From JAFDVL01 sp043736395 (lineage in GTDB: Bacteria > Acidobacteriota > Blastocatellia > RBC074): 16,316 nt of DNA. The stretch lies in contig JAYTCQ010000035.1 of NCBI GenBank assembly GCA_043736395.1, positions 1-16,316 on the forward strand, written 5' to 3'. A program made the translations under genes and the position numbers. Every line of letters starts with the position of its first letter. Within the stretch, counting starts at the first letter, position 1. The notes beneath the pieces are model-generated. The model worked only from the letters and a program-made list of their open reading frames with translations, was not told the origin of the DNA and did no database searches. Positions 7,242-14,096 of this stretch are shown piece by piece.

Positions 7242-8678
7242 CTATGCACTCTTAAATTGTTGCTTGTAGATTTTTAATTCTGTCGCTTGCGGATGCGATT
7301 TGTAAAGCGGATCGAGAGGGTAACATCCTGACACCAGACCATTGCGAGGAGCCGTCGTGCAGTCGCTAAATGTTCGGCACAACCGCTTAGTTTGCAGTGG
7401 TCTTCCATTCAATACGTCGTCCGGCATATCGTGATAGGAAAGCACAATCCTTCCCATCCCGACGAAATCAACTTTATTCGTCCGCACGTAATGTTGACCG
7501 ACATTCGCGAGCCATTCCTGCAAATAACTGTAGCCAGTTCCAACGATGAGAAGTTCAGGAAAACGCGCTTTGAGTTGGGCGGTGATGTTGAGCAAACGGG
7601 CTACGCCAACGAGCGGGTCTTCGGGGGGCAGGTAGCCATCGGAAGGCGGAAAAATCGCGGGACGTTGAATGTGCGGAATGTAGTACGGGCTACCGGAAGA
7701 AATGCACACTAATTTAATGTCCAAATCCTGAAGCATCTGGAGAAATTCAAAGGTTTCTGTGAGGTCAACTTCGAGCGGGTTATTTTTATTAACGCCAAAA
7801 CCGTAATTGTAAATTCCATCGAAATCTTCAGGTTCGCCGCGTTCGTTGGCGTCTTTGCGAAAGGGAATCAGATCGAATGCGCTGAGGCGAACTCCGATGT
7901 GCAAGCCCGGCGCGTCGCGGCGAATTGCGCTTACCATATCGCGTAAAAATCTGGTGCGATTTTCGAGGCTGCCGCCGTATTTTCCTTCACGTGTATGCGC
8001 ACTCAAAAATTCATGTCCGAGGTAGCCGTGACAATGTTTGAGGTCTACGAATTCATATCCGGCCTGCTGAGCGCGAATCGCAGCTTTGACAAAATCCCCA
8101 ATTAAATCGTCAATTTCTCCGTCCGAGAACAAAGCTTTTTCCGGTTCGATATGAAATTTTTTATCGAGAATCGGATGGCGATACAGCGTCCGGGATTCGA
8201 GTGATTTGCCGTTCGGACGCGAGAATCTTCCACTGTGCGTGAGCTGCAATCCAAGCAATAAATCATCCGTTTTTCCACACCGATGTTGATGTGCATCAAG
8301 CAATGTAGTTCGTAAGGATTCAAGCGCCGAAGCGGTCGCATCACTGGAAATTAATTGATTCGGATTGGCGCGTCCATCGTGACGCACGGCGATGGCTTCG
8401 CCGCCCCAGATTAATTTAGCTCCACTGTCACCGAAGTTGTGCCAGCGTCGAATCGTGAGATCGGAAGGGAAGCCGTCGAGCGTGCCGTCCCAGCCTTCCA
8501 TCGGCAAAATACTGAAACGGTTGCCAATGGTTTTTCCGTGGACGGTGTAGCTCTGAGCAAACGGCGAATCTACGCCGGATTGCAGCTCACGATCAAAGGG
8601 AAGTTCGACGCCAAGCAAGTCAAGATAAGCTTGAAAATTGTCAGCGGTTTTAAGTGAAGCGATACGTGTGAAATTCAT
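7242..8678 (-). CDS. NADH:flavin oxidoreductase, Old Yellow Enzyme family
   Basis: A 478-aa FMN-binding TIM-barrel ene-reductase-like protein. Evidence includes QLTHSGR (about 145-151), HCHGYLGHEF (about 215-224), the family signature YGGSLENRTRF (about 234-244) and the phosphate-binding end region FVGMGRIVLSYHDMP. There is no C-terminal FAD/NAD(P) domain as in 2,4-dienoyl-CoA reductase, but the tail keeps three cysteines (Cys434, Cys440, Cys452) spaced C-x5-C-x11-C, close to that family's Fe-S ligands with one missing. The protein carries an N-terminal extension of about 45 residues before the barrel. The substrate is unknown. It sits between a VOC protein and plsC on the same strand. Confidence 0.9.
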   Translation of the reverse strand: MNFTRIASLKTADNFQAYLDLLGVELPFDRELQSGVDSPFAQSYTVHGKTIGNRFSILPMEGWDGTLDGFPSDLTIRRWHNFGDSGAKLIWGGEAIAVRHDGRANPNQLISSDATASALESLRTTLLDAHQHRCGKTDDLLLGLQLTHSGRFSRPNGKSLESRTLYRHPILDKKFHIEPEKALFSDGEIDDLIGDFVKAAIRAQQAGYEFVDLKHCHGYLGHEFLSAHTREGKYGGSLENRTRFLRDMVSAIRRDAPGLHIGVRLSAFDLIPFRKDANERGEPEDFDGIYNYGFGVNKNNPLEVDLTETFEFLQMLQDLDIKLVCISSGSPYYIPHIQRPAIFPPSDGYLPPEDPLVGVARLLNITAQLKARFPELLIVGTGYSYLQEWLANVGQHYVRTNKVDFVGMGRIVLSYHDMPDDVLNGRPLQTKRLCRTFSDCTTAPRNGLVSGCYPLDPLYKSHPQATELKIYKQQFKSA

Positions 8679-8683
8679 AAATC

Positions 8684-8718
8684 GGTGGTCGGGGGACGGT
8701 GGTCAGTGGTCGGAAGAA
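8684..8718. repeat. Heptameric tandem repeat in the oxidoreductase-VOC gap
   Basis: Five consecutive 7-mers read GGTGGTC, GGGGGAC, GGTGGTC, AGTGGTC, GGAAGAA. They fill almost the whole 41-bp gap between the VOC stop and the oxidoreductase start. The pattern matches short tandemly repeated repetitive (STRR-like) heptamers seen in some bacterial genomes, and a second array occurs at 10211-10280. Confidence 0.75.
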
Positions 8719-8719
8719 T

Positions 8720-9088
8720 CTACCTGAGTTCGATCATGTTTCCGTCTGGATCGCGCAGGAAAATTTGCGCAGCTCCGCCGCGTCCTGATCCGCGTTCGTA
8801 GGCTACATTCATCGCAGTTAATTCCTGTGCGGTGACTTCGATATCGGGAACTTGAATCGCAATGTGACGATCAAATTTCGGATCATCCGTTTGATTATTC
8901 GGGAGCGTCATCGTACTCATCAGATGAAGTTGCAGACCGTTGCGTAAATCATACCAACGACCGGGAAATCCAAAATCGGGTCGTTCCAAATTTTGCAATC
9001 CGAGAATATTTTCATAGAAGGCGGCAGCGCGATCTATGTCTGTGACCAGAAATCCAGCGTGATGAAAGGCAGTGAAAGTAATGGGCAT
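8720..9088 (-). CDS. VOC-family (glyoxalase/bleomycin resistance/dioxygenase fold) protein
   Basis: A 122-aa single-repeat vicinal-oxygen-chelate protein. It begins MPITFTAFHHAGFLVTDID with a candidate metal-ligand His, and the middle strand HIAIQVPDIE follows near 79-88. It ends RDPDGNMIELR, where the final Glu is a typical metal ligand. I chose the internal ATG at 9088; the longer frame to 9172 would read through an inverted repeat and adds residues unlike the family. Proteins of this group act as dimers on small electrophiles, antibiotics or aromatic compounds, and the actual substrate cannot be assigned. It is the first gene of a three-gene minus-strand group with the oxidoreductase and plsC. 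Confidence 0.85.
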   Translation of the reverse strand: MPITFTAFHHAGFLVTDIDRAAAFYENILGLQNLERPDFGFPGRWYDLRNGLQLHLMSTMTLPNNQTDDPKFDRHIAIQVPDIEVTAQELTAMNVAYERGSGRGGAAQIFLRDPDGNMIELR

Positions 9089-9098
9089 AAAAAATGTG

Positions 9099-9170
9099 GC
9101 GTGAACTGTTAGTTCACGCAGTTTTGTAATCCTAAAATATTTGAAATAAAGGACAGAGAACTCACAGTTC
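9099..9170. repeat. Pair of inverted hairpin repeats upstream of the VOC gene
   Basis: GCGTGAACTGTTAGTTCACGC at 9099-9119 is a perfect hairpin (9-bp arms, 3-nt loop). A degenerate inverted copy at 9158-9172 keeps GAACT-CAC-AGTTC and its flanking GTG. They lie in the probable 5' leader of the VOC transcript, between the candidate promoter and the ATG at 9088. Confidence 0.7.
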
Positions 9171-9188
9171 ACCGCACATCAGAAAAGC

Positions 9189-9217
9189 AATGTAAGGGCT
9201 TTACTAAAATTTCTCAA
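9189..9217 (-). promoter_or_regulatory. Candidate promoter for the VOC-oxidoreductase-plsC group
   Basis: On the minus strand TTGAGA (9217-9212) and TACATT (9194-9189) are 17 nt apart. The implied leader of about 95 nt contains the hairpin pair at 9099-9170. Confidence 0.4.
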
Positions 9218-9531
9218 TACGTAAACAGAATACTGGGAATGTTGGGAGGAGGGAAGTTGACAGGGCAACCGCCATCGCCGTTTCTACGACTTCATTTGAA
9301 CCTGTCGTAACAGGTGGGTAGCCTATGTTTTGTGGCGTTATAGTCTCGTCTTTGACGAGCAGGATTGCCGACAAATTAGTTACAGTTGGCCCCCGACAAA
9401 TGAATTAGGTTCAAAAATTAATGTCGAAGATCTCGTACGCAGCAGAAGCCCCGCAACGTGGAGAATCTTAGACTACGAAGGGTTCGCGGTCAAGAGGTCA
9501 ATTGTGGCTTTTTTCTTGCGATTTATTCCAC

Positions 9532-9560
9532 TTGACCACACTCTGACCATTCGATATGCT
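9532..9560 (+). promoter_or_regulatory. Sigma70-like promoter of efp
   Basis: TTGACC (9532-9537) and TATGCT (9555-9560) are spaced by 17 nt. The transcript would start near 9567 and carry a leader of about 75 nt. That leader has an 8-bp stem AAAGCTCA/TGAGCTTT (9593-9600 with 9612-9619) just before the GAGGAG ribosome binding site. Confidence 0.55.
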
Positions 9561-9643
9561 ATCCCACTTTTGCAACAATAACTTAACTTTTTAAAGCTCA
9601 ATCATTTCTGCTGAGCTTTCGGTTTGAGGAGAAAATTTTTCTA

Positions 9644-10210
9644 ATGGCAAGTATACAAGCGACGCAAATCCGCAAGGGGATCGTAATTTTACACAACGGC
9701 ACACCGCACCGGATTTTGGAATTCCATCATCACACCCCTGGCAACCTTCGCGCGATGGTTCAGACCCGAATGCGCAACCTGAAAACCGGGTCAACTACCG
9801 AGCATCGTTTTCGTTCGACGGAATCGGTCGAACGCGCCATCTTTGAAGAGCTGGAAATGACGTATCTTTATGGTGACGCCGATGGATTCCATTTTATGAA
9901 TATGGAATCTTACGAACAGGTAGCCCTCAGCGAAGAAACGCTGGGTGATGCGATGGGATATATTTTGCCGGAAACTGTCATTAAAATCGAGTTTTTTGAA
10001 GGTAATCCAATCGGGATTTCTTTGCCGACGACAGTTGTGTTGACCGTCGTCGAAACAGAACCTGAAATCAAAAGTTCGACTGTGAGTAATGTTGGTAAAC
10101 AGGCGAAACTCGAAACAGGAATTACGGTTCAGGTGCCTGCGTTTATCAAAGAAGGCGAAAAAGTTCGCGTTGATACAACGGATGGTAAATATATGGAAAG
10201 AGCAAAATAG
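9644..10210 (+). CDS. efp: Translation elongation factor P (Asn-tip variant)
   Basis: EF-P binds between the P and E sites of the ribosome and rescues stalling at polyproline. The 188-aa length and three-domain layout are normal: a KOW-like N-terminal domain (ATQIRKGIVILHNGTPHRIL), an OB domain and a C-terminal OB domain (ETEPEIKSSTV, then GITVQVPAFIKEGEKVRVDT, the family signature). The tip loop reads HHHTPGNLRAMV, so residue 34 is Asn. Lys, modified by EpmA or hypusine-like systems, or Arg, rhamnosylated by EarP, is the best studied residue at that spot. ATG 9644 lies 12 nt after GAGGAG, a rather long spacing. It precedes waaA by 69 nt containing a hairpin-forming heptamer array. Confidence 0.96.
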   Translation: MASIQATQIRKGIVILHNGTPHRILEFHHHTPGNLRAMVQTRMRNLKTGSTTEHRFRSTESVERAIFEELEMTYLYGDADGFHFMNMESYEQVALSEETLGDAMGYILPETVIKIEFFEGNPIGISLPTTVVLTVVETEPEIKSSTVSNVGKQAKLETGITVQVPAFIKEGEKVRVDTTDGKYMERAK

Positions 10211-10277
10211 GTGATAGGTGTCGGGTGTCAGGTGTTAGCTCTTACCTGCCACCTGACACCCGATTCCTGAAACCTGC
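10211..10277. repeat. Opposed heptamer arrays forming a perfect stem-loop between efp and waaA
   Basis: GGTGATA, GGTGTCG, GGTGTCA, GGTGTTA run from about 10210 as 7-mers, then CCTGCCA, CCTGACA, CCCGATT, CCTGAAA, CCTGCTT run in the opposite sense. Arms 10221-10234 (TCGGGTGTCAGGTG) and 10250-10263 are perfectly complementary over 14 bp around a 15-nt loop. No T-tract follows, so it is not a classic intrinsic terminator, though it may attenuate read-through from efp into waaA. Confidence 0.8.
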
Positions 10278-10279
10278 TT

Positions 10280-11623
10280 ATGTATTTTATCTACAGCATC
10301 TTTCTCAGTTTAGCCTTCATCGCTTTGTTGCCTTATTTTCTGTATCAGGCATTTTCCAATCAAAAATATCTTAGTAATTTTTCTGAAAGACTTGGCAAAT
10401 TACCGGAAAGTTTTTTGGAGAATTTGCGTCCGACGATTTGGATTCATGCTGTCTCTGTCGGGGAAACAATCGCCGCGCAAACTTTAGTCAAATCATTACG
10501 CGAAAGATTTCCAAGGTATCGGTTGGTGTTTTCAACGACTACGGCCACGGGACAAGCGGTAGCGCGTTCGCGGATTACCGAAGTGGATGCATTTTGCTAT
10601 TTTCCCTTTGATTGGAAGTTTTCAGTCAGAAAATCTTTGCGCATCATTCGGCCTTCCGCCGTGATTTTAATGGAATCGGAGCTGTGGCCGAACTTCCTGC
10701 ATGAATGCAAAAAACAAAAAATTCCAGTCAGTGTCGCGAATGGTCGTGTCTCTGATCGTTCATTCAGACGTTCGATGAAATTCGCGTTTTGGTTCCGACG
10801 TATGACTGCGAATGTGACAGCATTTTTGATGCAAAGCGAAGCCGATGCCAGAAGAATTATAGCCTTAGGCGCGAAGCCTGAAAGCGTCATCGTCACGGGA
10901 AATATCAAGTACGACATCGGAGGTAGGATAGGCGTCCCGCCTGTCCTCACTTCGCTTTCTTCGGACCTGGCCTTGTACGAAACCCCACTCATTATCGCCG
11001 GCAGCACCACCGACGGCGAAGAAGAAATCATCCTCGCGGCTTATTTAGAATTGAAGAAAAAATCCGGACTCGAAAACGTTCGTCTGATGATTGCGCCGCG
11101 CCATCCTGAACGGTTTGACGCCGTTGCGAAATTGCTCGCCTCCGCTCATTTGAAGTTCGTGCGCCGATCCGTTTTGGCGCATCAGGTGGAGGCGATCGGC
11201 AACCAAAACTTTACGCAATTCGTCAACGATTCCATCCAAAAATCCGAAGTGATTTTACTGGATTCAATTGGCGAATTAGCCTCGCTCTATCGCTTCGCTT
11301 CAGTCGTTTTTGTGGGCGGGAGTTTAGTCCCGAAAGGTGGTCACAACATCCTCGAACCTGCAATTGACGGGCGTCCGGTGATCGTTGGGCCGTATATGGA
11401 AAACTTTCGCGAGATCACAGAAGAGTTCAAACGACGCGAGGCGGTGCTCCAATTACAAGGCGCCAACGACAACGAATTATCGGCTGCGCTGTGTGAAGCG
11501 ATGACTGAATTATTGCTAAGTCCTGAGGACGCTGAAAGTCTGGGAACAAAAGCCCGCGAAGCGGTCGAAGTAAATCGTGGAGCTACCGCCAAAACACTTG
11601 AAGTGATTGCCAGTTTGATTTGA
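10280..11623 (+). CDS. waaA: 3-deoxy-D-manno-octulosonic acid (Kdo) transferase
   Basis: WaaA (KdtA) transfers Kdo from CMP-Kdo to lipid IVA at the inner membrane in LPS core synthesis. The 447-aa protein has an N-terminal membrane anchor (about 5-24, FLSLAFIALLPYFLYQAF), then IWIHAVSVGETIAA with the presumed catalytic Glu62 and TTTATGQAVA. ESELWPNFL (about 132-140) and NGRVSDRSF follow, and the second Rossmann half has LIIAGSTTDGEEE, FVGGSLVPKGGHNILEP and GRPVIVGPYMENF. All key family blocks are present. The linker GGRIGVPPVLTS (about 214-225) is encoded by a palindromic repeat-like sequence. No clear Shine-Dalgarno precedes the ATG. The stop is one base before the GTG of lpxK, so the two are translationally coupled in one lipid A/Kdo unit. 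Confidence 0.96.
   Translation: MYFIYSIFLSLAFIALLPYFLYQAFSNQKYLSNFSERLGKLPESFLENLRPTIWIHAVSVGETIAAQTLVKSLRERFPRYRLVFSTTTATGQAVARSRITEVDAFCYFPFDWKFSVRKSLRIIRPSAVILMESELWPNFLHECKKQKIPVSVANGRVSDRSFRRSMKFAFWFRRMTANVTAFLMQSEADARRIIALGAKPESVIVTGNIKYDIGGRIGVPPVLTSLSSDLALYETPLIIAGSTTDGEEEIILAAYLELKKKSGLENVRLMIAPRHPERFDAVAKLLASAHLKFVRRSVLAHQVEAIGNQNFTQFVNDSIQKSEVILLDSIGELASLYRFASVVFVGGSLVPKGGHNILEPAIDGRPVIVGPYMENFREITEEFKRREAVLQLQGANDNELSAALCEAMTELLLSPEDAESLGTKAREAVEVNRGATAKTLEVIASLI
10925..10947. repeat. Palindromic repeat-like segment inside waaA
   Basis: GGATAGGCG (10926-10934) and CGCCTGTCC (10938-10946) pair around TCC with a single T-G type mismatch, plus one more A-T pair outside. It lies in frame within waaA and encodes part of the variable linker between the two Rossmann halves. 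Confidence 0.55.
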
Positions 11624-11624
11624 T

Positions 11625-12656
11625 GTGCCACAAAATTTTCTGACCAAATTTGCCTATTTTTTTTATGCCCTCGGCGTCTATCTTCGCCTCGCTCTTTATC
11701 GCGCTAAAATCCTCAAAACTTATCAGCTTAACACGCCCGTGATCAGCGTTGGAAATATCACGTTCGGCGGAACGGGGAAGACTCCGTGTGCCGCGTACAT
11801 TGCGAATTATTTATGCAGTGAAGGTTTTAATGTTGCGATTTTGAGTCGAGGCTACAAACGCGAAAGCAAAGGTCGCGTAGAGGTTTCAAATGGCAGCGAA
11901 ATTTTATGCGGCCCGAATATTTCAGGCGATGAACCGTATCTGTTAGCGCAGCAATGTCCCGGTGTCAGAGTTGTCGTTGACGCAGATCGGTACGCGGCAG
12001 GAAAGTGGTTGGAATCCCAAACTAAAATTGATGTTTTTATTTTAGATGATGGTTATCAGCACATTCGATTGTACCGCGATCTGAATTTGTTATTGATAGA
12101 TGCGACGACGGATTTTAATTCGGTATTGAATTTCCGAGAACCGCTGGAAGCTATGGACAGGGCGGATGCTGTGATTATCACGCGCGCTTCGCAGCTTTCA
12201 GATCGTGAAGATTTTTTAAGAAAAATTCAACCATATTGTCAGCCGAAGACCCCGATATTTTTCGCCGACCATCAGATCACAGGCTTTCGTTCCTTGACAG
12301 AAATTGGAAGGACAGTCCCAGCTTCAAGTTTGAATTATCTTGCTGTCGCCGCCGTTTCCGGGATTGGAAATCCTGAACGTTTTGAACTTGATTTGAAAAA
12401 TTTAGGGATGAAAATCATCAAGCATTTTACTTTTGAAGATCATCATCGCTACACGCAAAATGATTTGGAAAATATTTTTCAACAGACAGCAGTGCTGGGT
12501 GGGGAAGCAATTGTTACCACAGAAAAGGATGCGGCAAATTTTCAATCGCAATTTCTGTCTGAACTGAAAATGCCAATTTATGCAGCGCAGCTTGAATTTA
12601 AATGTAATGAAAATCAGGAATTGAAACGACTTCTGATAGATGCCTTAGTTCCGTAG
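11625..12656 (+). CDS. lpxK: Tetraacyldisaccharide 4'-kinase (lipid A synthesis)
   Basis: LpxK phosphorylates the 4' position of the lipid A disaccharide to give lipid IVA, the acceptor for WaaA encoded just upstream. The 343-aa length is typical. A hydrophobic N-terminal segment (about 8-26) fits its inner-membrane association. The P-loop is SVGNITFGGTGKTP (about 41-54). ILSRGYKRESKG and FILDDGYQHIRLYRDLNLLLID follow, the latter a strong family signature with the catalytic Asp region, and then FEDHHRYTQNDLENI and IVTTEKDAANF. The start is GTG at 11625, one base after the waaA stop; an ATG overlapping that stop is in another frame. Confidence 0.96.
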   Translation: MPQNFLTKFAYFFYALGVYLRLALYRAKILKTYQLNTPVISVGNITFGGTGKTPCAAYIANYLCSEGFNVAILSRGYKRESKGRVEVSNGSEILCGPNISGDEPYLLAQQCPGVRVVVDADRYAAGKWLESQTKIDVFILDDGYQHIRLYRDLNLLLIDATTDFNSVLNFREPLEAMDRADAVIITRASQLSDREDFLRKIQPYCQPKTPIFFADHQITGFRSLTEIGRTVPASSLNYLAVAAVSGIGNPERFELDLKNLGMKIIKHFTFEDHHRYTQNDLENIFQQTAVLGGEAIVTTEKDAANFQSQFLSELKMPIYAAQLEFKCNENQELKRLLIDALVP

Positions 12657-12688
12657 AAGCGGCAGCTCGCGCTCCGAAAAAATCCATC

Positions 12689-13396
12689 ATGCAAAACTAT
12701 TCGGAACAAGTTAATGAAAACGGTTTTGCAATTATTCCTAATCTAATTGACCATACTTTGGCTGATCAGCTAATTGCTGAATTTGAACACATTCACCTCA
12801 GTAACGAAGTCAAGCAAAGAGCCGGAAAAGCCTTTGGAATAAGGAGGTTGCTCGAAGTCGTCCCGTCCGTCCGCACCTTAGCCGAAGGGCCAGTCGTGCG
12901 ATCAATCATCACACCAATTATTGGCGAAAATGCCAAAATCGTCCGAGGGATTTTCTTTGATAAAAATCCAGTCGCGAATTGGAAAGTCCCTTGGCATCAG
13001 GATGTAATCATCGCATTGCACGAACAGAAAAACGTTTCTGGATTCAGTGCTTGGTCTACTAAAGCCGGAGTCGTTCATACGCAACCTCCAGTAAAAATTC
13101 TACAAAACATTCTTGCGGTTCGCCTTCACCTTGATGATACAGATGAAAATAATGGAGCCTTGCGCGTCATTTCCGGTTCACATAAATTTGGAATTTTAGA
13201 GGATGATGAGATTCAGAAATTTAAAGAAAATAATGAGCAGGTGACTTGCAGTGTTGCCAAAGGCGGCGCGTTATTAATACGACCATTATTGCTGCACGCT
13301 TCTTCACCCGCAGCAATTCCTACGCATCGCCGTGTGATCCATCTTGAATATTCTGCGGATAATTTGCCTGATGGTTTAGAATGGTATGGTTCTTGA
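12689..13396 (+). CDS. Phytanoyl-CoA dioxygenase (PhyH) family protein
   Basis: A 235-aa Fe(II)/2-oxoglutarate dioxygenase of the PhyH family. The iron-binding triad is visible as His103-x-Asp105 in PWHQDVII and His203 in LLLHASSP, with Arg214 or Arg215 (THRRVIHLEY) placed to bind 2-oxoglutarate. RVISGSHKFGIL (about 159-170) is the usual 'GSH' turn. Family members hydroxylate lipids, amino acids or secondary metabolites, and the substrate cannot be told. It begins 32 nt after lpxK on the same strand, so a role in modifying lipid A or another envelope component is possible but only inference. No Shine-Dalgarno is obvious. Confidence 0.88.
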   Translation: MQNYSEQVNENGFAIIPNLIDHTLADQLIAEFEHIHLSNEVKQRAGKAFGIRRLLEVVPSVRTLAEGPVVRSIITPIIGENAKIVRGIFFDKNPVANWKVPWHQDVIIALHEQKNVSGFSAWSTKAGVVHTQPPVKILQNILAVRLHLDDTDENNGALRVISGSHKFGILEDDEIQKFKENNEQVTCSVAKGGALLIRPLLLHASSPAAIPTHRRVIHLEYSADNLPDGLEWYGS

Positions 13397-13421
13397 TTAT
13401 CGTCGTACAGTAAATTAATTT
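13393..13421 (+). promoter_or_regulatory. Candidate promoter of the Uma2-family gene
   Basis: TTGATT (13393-13398, overlapping the end of the PhyH gene) and TAATTT (13416-13421) are 17 nt apart, giving a leader of about 20 nt before the ATG at 13449. Confidence 0.4.
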
Positions 13422-13448
13422 AGGAACTTCTAAGTTGAGAGGAGTTGT

Positions 13449-14024
13449 ATGAATATGCCGTTAAGCGAAGCACAATTAGAAAGATACCCGATTACGACTG
13501 ACGTGTATCATCAGATGATTCAGCAGGGTATTTTAACCAGCAACGACAAAATTGAATTACTCGAAGGAGACCTGATAAAGATGAGCGCAGTAGGCCCCCG
13601 ACACGCTGCTTGTGTTGACCGTTTGAGCGAAATTCTAAGAACTGAGTTCGGTAAATCAGTTACCCTCAGGCATCAAAATCCTGTTGAACTAAGCGATAAA
13701 TCAGAGCCTGAGCCGGACATTGCAATCCTGAAACGACGAGAAGATTTTTATGCTCAGGCTCATCCTGCTCCTAGTGATGTTTTATTCTTAATTGAAATTT
13801 CAGAATCAACTTTAAAAATAGATCGAGGAGTAAAATTGTCCGCTTACGCCAAAGCCGGAATTGTTGAGTATTGGATCGTAAATTTACAGGAAGACATCAT
13901 CGAAGTGTATTCAAACCCCGCTGGCAACTCTTATCAATTAGCGCGGATTGTGCATCGTCACGAAACTCTCTCACCAATTTTACTCCCTTCCGTCGTGCTC
14001 GAAGCTGATGAAGTGTTGGGATAG
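13449..14024 (+). CDS. Uma2-family (DUF820) putative PD-(D/E)xK endonuclease
   Basis: A 191-aa protein of the Uma2 family, abundant in cyanobacteria and some other phyla and predicted from fold to be a restriction-like nuclease; its true role is not established. The family start region PITTDVYHQMIQQGIL is followed by ELLEGDLIKMS. The predicted nuclease core is EPEPDIAILK (Asp near 94) and LFLIEISEST (Glu near 114) with a following Lys in RGVKLSAYAKAGI. IVEYWIVNLQEDIIEVY is also characteristic. AGGAG lies 4 nt before ATG 13449 and 10 nt before the in-frame ATG at 13455, so either may be used. It sits 72 nt upstream of the Xer recombinase gene. Confidence 0.88.
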   Translation: MNMPLSEAQLERYPITTDVYHQMIQQGILTSNDKIELLEGDLIKMSAVGPRHAACVDRLSEILRTEFGKSVTLRHQNPVELSDKSEPEPDIAILKRREDFYAQAHPAPSDVLFLIEISESTLKIDRGVKLSAYAKAGIVEYWIVNLQEDIIEVYSNPAGNSYQLARIVHRHETLSPILLPSVVLEADEVLG

Positions 14025-14096
14025 AGTTATACCGTGCACTATTAATTCACGCACCTTTGGCGTAGCACTCTTCCCAAGAGAAAAGCGTAATATTCT

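Larger units (their letters stand above)
9173..9643. other. 471-bp divergent intergenic spacer
   Basis: This separates the minus-strand VOC group from plus-strand efp. It holds candidate promoters in both directions (9189-9217 minus, 9532-9560 plus). Small hairpins occur at 9301-9314 (CCTGT-CGTA-ACAGG) and 9345-9359 (CTCGTC-TTT-GACGAG). A repeated CCGACAAAT occurs near 9367 and 9395, and an 8-bp stem lies in the efp leader. An 83-codon TTG-started frame (9330-9581) has no ribosome binding site and no recognisable domain. I see no convincing gene here. Confidence 0.6.

Noticed and set aside
9330..9581. 83-codon TTG-started frame in the VOC-efp gap
   Set aside because: It has no ribosome binding site and no recognised domain, it begins among small hairpins and overlaps the efp promoter. 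It could still be a decayed remnant.
10597..11031. 144-codon minus-strand frame inside waaA
   Set aside because: It is antisense to well conserved WaaA motifs and is a shadow.
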